Shown piece after piece: positions 60,545 to 64,000 of a DNA stretch of 64,000 nucleotides (positions are counted from its first letter, which is position 1; each line of letters begins with the position of its first letter). The notes beneath the pieces were generated by a model. That model was not told where the DNA came from. It saw only the letters and a program-made list of their open reading frames with translations, and did no database searches. A program made the position numbers and the translations under genes. The DNA comes from Spirochaetota bacterium (GTDB taxonomy: Bacteria > Spirochaetota > Spirochaetia > Treponematales > Treponemataceae). The stretch spans positions 868,001 through 932,000 of the forward strand of contig JAEXRH010000012.1 in assembly GCA_023438065.1 (NCBI GenBank). The letters are read 5' to 3'.

Positions 60545-61126
60545 CTATATCCGTTCGGAGATGACGCGGAGGATGTGGTCCCTTCCCGTTTTTTTCGACG
60601 CGGAGGTCATCGGGATGAGGTCGGCGCTCCGGTTGAAGAAGGCCGACCACTTGAAAAGGGCGTTGCGCGCCTCGTTGGCGCTGAGCTTGTCGGCCTTCGT
60701 CCCGACGATCACGACCTCGATCCCGAGCTTCTCGAAATACTCGACCGTGTTCCGCTCGACCTCCCCCGGGAGGCGGCGCATGTCGATCAGGAAGAACAGG
60801 GTCTTGAGTTCCTTCCGCTCCTGCGCGTAGTCGGCGAGCATCCGGTCGAACGCGCGGTTCTCCTCGGCCGATCGCTGCGCGTATCCGTATCCCGGCAGGT
60901 CCGCGAGCACGAACGCGCCGTTCACCTTGAAAAAATTGATCACGCGGGTCATGCCCGGGCGCGAGCCGGTCTTCACGAGCGATTTCCGGCTCACGATCAT
61001 GTTGATGAGGGACGACTTGCCGGCGTTCGACCTTCCGAAGAACGCGAACTCGGGAAGGCCCGTCGCGGGGTACGAATCGGGCTTCGTCGCGCCCTTGATG
61101 AAATCCGCCTGCGTTATCTTGATCAT
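60545..61126 (-). CDS. engB: Ribosome-biogenesis GTPase EngB/YihA/YsxC
   Basis: A 193-residue TrmE-Era-EngA-EngB-family GTPase acting late in 50S assembly. G1 is FGRSNAGKSSLIN, G2 region RPGMTR, G3 DLPGYGYA, and G4 GTKADKL, with SASKK as G5. Length and motifs are standard. ATG 61126 follows AAAGGAG. It lies 78 bp after ilvB on the same strand. Confidence 0.96.
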   Translation of the reverse strand: MIKITQADFIKGATKPDSYPATGLPEFAFFGRSNAGKSSLINMIVSRKSLVKTGSRPGMTRVINFFKVNGAFVLADLPGYGYAQRSAEENRAFDRMLADYAQERKELKTLFFLIDMRRLPGEVERNTVEYFEKLGIEVVIVGTKADKLSANEARNALFKWSAFFNRSADLIPMTSASKKTGRDHILRVISERI

Positions 61127-61204
61127 TCCCCGCTCCTTTCGCCGTCGCTGCCTTCAGTATAGAGGAAATGCCCCGCGAGTGGAAGCGGCCGGGTATATCC
61201 CGCC

Positions 61205-62947
61205 TCACCTCCCCGTCATCGCGTCGACGTTCGCCTTTCCCGCCGGCACGAAGGGCCACACGTTCTCGCCCTGTTCGATCCGGCAGCGCACGAAGCGAGG
61301 CCCCTTACCGCCGAACGCGACGCGCTCCCATTCCGGGGACGCGGCGTCCACGGACTCGATCCCGAAGCCCTCGGCGATCCTCACGAGATCGGGAGACCGC
61401 TCGTAGATGCAGGCGGAATAGTTTTTCGCGAAGATGAGCTCCTGCTGCTGCCTGACCATGCCGAGCGCGGCGTTGTCGAGCACGATGACCGTCACGTCGA
61501 GGCCGAGCTCGGCGAGCGTCGCGAGTTCCTGCACGTTCATCATTATCGAGCCGTCACCCGAAAAACAGATCACGCGCTTTCCGGGGTTCGCGATCGCGGC
61601 CCCGATCGCCGCGGGAAGGCCGAAGCCCATCGTGCCGAGCGAGCCGGAGGTCAGAAGCTGCCGCGGTCTCGAAACGGGGAACCACTGGGCCGTCCACATC
61701 TGGTGCTGGCCGACGTCCGTCGTGACGATGAGTTCCTCGGGGTTGCCGCCGAGGGCGCGCACGCGCTCGGGGATTGAGGCGATAAAGAGGGACGGATGGA
61801 CGGATCCGAGCGCGCGACTCGACCGCTCGGCGTCCCCGCGGTAAGTCTCCGTCTCGGCGTCGCGAAGGCGCGAAAGGCCCGCGATCCATTCCGCGCGCGC
61901 GCGCGCGAGCGACTCGCCCCCGCCCCCGAGCTCGAGCACGCGAGAGGCGATCACGGGAAGGACCGACTCGGCGTCCGCGACGATCGGGCAATGCGAGTGA
62001 AGGATCTTGTTCACCTCGGCGGCGTCGATGTCCACGTGGATGATCCGGGCCCCGGGGCAAAACTGCCTGATGAGGCCGGTCGCGCGGTCGTCGAAGCGGA
62101 CCCCGACGGCGAGCACGACGTCCGAGTCGTGCATGGCCCGGTTCGCGGCGGCGCTCCCGTGCATGCCGACCATCCCGAGGCGAAGCGGATTGTCCGCGCT
62201 CACGCAGCCGATCCCCATGAGGCTCGTCACGACCGGCACGGGTATCGCCGAAAGAAGGCTCGCGATCCCCGAAGCCGCCTCGGGCGAATTGCAGCCCCCG
62301 CCCGCGTAGAGAACCGGCCGCTCGGCGGACGCGAGGATACGGGCCGCCTCGTCCACGGCGCGAACGAAGGACTCTCCCTCGGTCCGGAACCGCTCGGCGC
62401 GGGGACGTATCTCGCGCGGCGCGGGCCAGGACTCGAACGAGACGCGCTGGAGCTGGACGTCGCGCGGAATGTCGACGAGGACCGGGCCCGGGCGCCCGGA
62501 GGCGGCGATCTCGAAGGCCCGGGGGATCGCATCGAGGAGTTCCGCGGCGGACTTCACCATCACGCTGTGCTTGGTGATCGGGAACGAGAGCCCGAAGGTA
62601 TCCGCTTCCTGGAAGGCGTCGGTTCCGATGAGATGGGTGCTTACCTGGCCGGTAATCGCGACGAGGGGAATCGAGTCCGATCTCGCGTCGGCGATCGCGG
62701 TAAGGAGATTCATCGCGCCGGGTCCGCTCGTCGCGACGCAGACCGCGGGCTTTCCGGTCGTGCGGGCTATCCCCTGGGCGATAAAGCCCGCCGCCTGTTC
62801 GTGGCGCACGAGGATGTGGCGGATACCGCTCCGCGCGAGCTCGTCATAGAGGGGCAAGACGGAGCCGCCGGGAATTCCCGCCAAAACGGTAATCCCGTGC
62901 GCCTCAAGCAGTTTCGTCACGATTTGCGCGCCCGTTGCCTCGATCAT
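61205..62947 (-). CDS. ilvB: Acetolactate synthase large subunit
   Basis: ThDP enzyme that makes acetolactate or acetohydroxybutyrate, the first common step to valine, leucine and isoleucine. 580 residues. The activating Glu lies in VRHEQAAGFIAQG, the FAD-binding region is central (LGMVGMHGSAAANRAM), and the ThDP motif is FSGDGSIMMNVQELATL. C-terminal VRQQQELIF is typical. ATG 62947 has GGAGG at 62957-62953. No small subunit gene follows in the window. An intrinsic terminator only 15 nt upstream and a Val/Leu-rich leader peptide indicate attenuation control. Confidence 0.95.
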   Translation of the reverse strand: MIEATGAQIVTKLLEAHGITVLAGIPGGSVLPLYDELARSGIRHILVRHEQAAGFIAQGIARTTGKPAVCVATSGPGAMNLLTAIADARSDSIPLVAITGQVSTHLIGTDAFQEADTFGLSFPITKHSVMVKSAAELLDAIPRAFEIAASGRPGPVLVDIPRDVQLQRVSFESWPAPREIRPRAERFRTEGESFVRAVDEAARILASAERPVLYAGGGCNSPEAASGIASLLSAIPVPVVTSLMGIGCVSADNPLRLGMVGMHGSAAANRAMHDSDVVLAVGVRFDDRATGLIRQFCPGARIIHVDIDAAEVNKILHSHCPIVADAESVLPVIASRVLELGGGGESLARARAEWIAGLSRLRDAETETYRGDAERSSRALGSVHPSLFIASIPERVRALGGNPEELIVTTDVGQHQMWTAQWFPVSRPRQLLTSGSLGTMGFGLPAAIGAAIANPGKRVICFSGDGSIMMNVQELATLAELGLDVTVIVLDNAALGMVRQQQELIFAKNYSACIYERSPDLVRIAEGFGIESVDAASPEWERVAFGGKGPRFVRCRIEQGENVWPFVPAGKANVDAMTGR

Positions 62948-62962
62948 AGAAACCTCCCGGTT

Positions 62963-62994
62963 AAAAAAAAACCCTCCGGTCTGCCGGAGGGTTT
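62963..62994 (-). terminator. ilvB attenuator terminator
   Basis: On minus, AAACCCTCCGG pairs perfectly with CCGGAGGGTTT across a 4-nt loop, followed by a 9-U run at 62971-62963. It lies 15 nt before ATG 62947, with no space for a promoter between them, so ilvB must be transcribed by read-through. Confidence 0.88.
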
Positions 62995-63011
62995 CGGTTC
63001 GCTACTGAAAC

Positions 63012-63101
63012 TCACGCTCGCGACAGACGACTTCTCGACCCGGTAACGACTACCAGTACGACGAGGAGAAGGACTACGGCGAGCGCGAAGAATGCATTCA
63101 T
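63012..63101 (-). CDS. Leader peptide of ilvB, 29 codons
   Basis: ATG 63101 to TGA 63012 encodes MNAFFALA, then the run VVLLLVVLVVV, then TGSRSRLSRA. Eleven consecutive codons specify Val or Leu, the end products of the pathway started by IlvB. The coding region ends 17 nt before the terminator stem. Ribosome stalling for charged tRNA-Val or tRNA-Leu would alter folding and permit read-through, as in classical ilv leaders. The A of ATG falls at the expected transcription start. An alternative is a small membrane subunit of the upstream symporter, because the peptide is hydrophobic, but promoter and terminator placement favour a leader. Confidence 0.75.
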   Translation of the reverse strand: MNAFFALAVVLLLVVLVVVTGSRSRLSRA

Positions 63102-63107
63102 ATTCAC

Positions 63108-63136
63108 ATATTACGTATATTTATGCACTCTGTCAA
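63108..63136 (-). promoter_or_regulatory. ilvB leader promoter TTGACA-N17-TAATAT
   Basis: Consensus -35 at 63136-63131, ideal spacing, and -10 TAATAT at 63113-63108. The -10 ends 6 nt before the leader-peptide ATG, so the leader mRNA should begin at or next to the start codon. The -35 overlaps the stop codon of the upstream symporter gene. Confidence 0.8.
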
Positions 63137-64000
63137 GCGTTTTCGATATTCCGGAACGCGGTTTCGGTAATCTCCTTCTCGACGGGTTTCGACACGAGGC
63201 CGGTCACGAAGTACGCGATCGTCGATACGGGAAGCGCGACGATGATCGGGTCGACGTTCGCGAGCGCCGGCGCGAGAACGGGTTTCCCGAAAAGCGCCTT
63301 GCATAACCCGAGGGGAACCGCTTCCTTCGCGTGCATGAAAAAGAGCCAGAACAGGCTCACTGCGACGCCCGTCACGAGGCAGGTAATCGCCGCCGCCCTG
63401 CTCGTCTTCCTGAGATAGAGCGCGCCGATGTACGACGGAAGGAAGGCTGCCGCGCACAGACCGAAGAAGATCGCCGTTCCGGTCGCGATGATCGCGGTCC
63501 CTCCGGCGAAGAACTTCGGGAGCGCGTAGGCGATGAGGGTCGAAAGGATGATCCCGACGCCCATCGCCATCCGGTTGATCGCGACGGGATTCTTCCCCTT
63601 GACGCCGCAGCCCTTCTCGAGTACGTCACGGCCGAAGGCCGTGCCCATCGTGTGGAACTGGCCGCTTAAGGTCGACATCGCCGCGGCGAGGAGGGTCACA
63701 AAGAAGAACGCGGTAAACCAGTGCGGCATCGCGCGGTCTATGTAAAGCGGGATGATGTTGTCGATCCGCTTCTCTCCGGCGAAAAGCGCGATCTTCCCGA
63801 CCGTCTTCATGAAGTACACGTTCGAGAGCGCGCCGACGGTGAACGCGACGCCGGTCATCATGCAGATGAAGATGCCGCCCGCGACGACCGCGCGGTTAAG
63901 CTCCTTGCCCGACTTCACGGTCATGAAACGGACCGTGAGCTGGGGCTGGGCGAGCACGCCGATACCGACGCCGAGCACGACCGTCGTGACGAGCTGCCAC
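63133..64000 (-). CDS. Sodium:solute symporter (SSS family), partial
   Basis: The frame is open to the window edge, so the N-terminal part is missing. The visible 289 residues contain about seven to eight membrane helices, with QPQLTVRFMTVKSGKELNRA and the family segment FFVTLLAAAMSTLSGQFHTMGTAFGRDV. The mid segment (AAAMSTLSGQ) is the sodium-site region of SSS transporters such as PanF/PutP-like proteins. The solute is unknown. The stop at 63133 lies inside the -35 of the ilvB leader promoter on the same strand, 32 bp before the leader peptide. Confidence 0.9.
   Translation of the reverse strand, partial: WQLVTTVVLGVGIGVLAQPQLTVRFMTVKSGKELNRAVVAGGIFICMMTGVAFTVGALSNVYFMKTVGKIALFAGEKRIDNIIPLYIDRAMPHWFTAFFFVTLLAAAMSTLSGQFHTMGTAFGRDVLEKGCGVKGKNPVAINRMAMGVGIILSTLIAYALPKFFAGGTAIIATGTAIFFGLCAAAFLPSYIGALYLRKTSRAAAITCLVTGVAVSLFWLFFMHAKEAVPLGLCKALFGKPVLAPALANVDPIIVALPVSTIAYFVTGLVSKPVEKEITETAFRNIENA

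Noticed and set aside
63012..63101. Small accessory membrane subunit of the SSS symporter
   Set aside because: Possible given the hydrophobicity, but the strong promoter after the symporter stop, the Val/Leu run, and the terminator just before ilvB fit a leader peptide better.
1..64000. tRNA, rRNA, CRISPR, IS elements, integrases
   Set aside because: No cloverleaf, repeat-spacer pattern, transposase or integrase motif was seen; a covariance-model or IS search would be needed to exclude small RNAs.

Overview
The window is a gene-dense, GC-rich chromosomal segment with no rRNA, tRNA, CRISPR array, insertion sequence or phage gene that I can recognise. The cell is diderm: it encodes a TonB-type receptor, beta-barrel-like proteins, lipoproteins and periplasmic FecR-domain proteins. 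The MurD loop (GSKGKS), the many membrane-embedded AraC/LuxR-type regulators, CHASE2 and response-regulator adenylate cyclases and the hypothetical surface proteins suggest a high-GC, probably free-living spirochaete. That assignment is inference, because no phylogenetic marker is present.

Layout. 1-7.7 kb: a partial DapF homologue that has lost both catalytic cysteines, two FecR-domain proteins, an unknown gene overlapping murD, and a CHASE2 adenylate cyclase. 7.7-20.2 kb: a three-gene minus-strand envelope operon: two paralogous barrel/transglutaminase/TPR proteins (one catalytically dead) and a 2655-residue repeat lipoprotein. 20.4-25.1 kb: a membrane AraC regulator facing the aspartate-family genes lysA, asd and dapA. 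25.3-34.4 kb: a YihY-cyclic-nucleotide-domain fusion, glmS, two convergent membrane LuxR-type regulators, kup and guaA. 34.4-39.3 kb: three perfect hairpins, then a polar amino-acid ABC transporter operon ending in a serine dehydratase. 39.5-44.6 kb: an oxidoreductase, a hybrid histidine kinase and a response-regulator adenylate cyclase. 44.7-51.8 kb: an ECF sigma factor, a membrane anti-sigma-like protein, a secreted caspase-like protease with a repeat domain, a TonB-type receptor and a lipoprotein, closed by a strong terminator. 51.8-58.3 kb: an acyl-CoA ligase, then purA, guaB and purB. 58.4-64 kb: a DUF1538 membrane protein with a tandem PII-like protein, engB, ilvB and a partial sodium:solute symporter.

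Two observations stand out. Between the symporter and ilvB there is an undetected 29-codon leader peptide carrying eleven consecutive Val/Leu codons. It is followed by an intrinsic terminator 15 nt upstream of ilvB, a classical transcription attenuator, and it is driven by a near-consensus promoter placed so that the peptide ATG is at the transcription start. The same geometry (a -10 box 5-8 nt before the ATG, with no Shine-Dalgarno) recurs at the CHASE2 cyclase, yihY, kup, guaA, the histidine kinase, DUF1538 and probably purB, so leaderless mRNAs appear common here. The sigma factor/anti-sigma/caspase/receptor operon and the active/inactive transglutaminase pair beside the giant lipoprotein are the best candidates for undescribed envelope systems.

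Two adenylate cyclases and one cyclic-nucleotide-binding membrane fusion point to cAMP signalling. Nucleotide synthesis (guaA, guaB, purA, purB), the lysine/DAP branch and branched-chain amino-acid synthesis suggest substantial biosynthetic capacity.
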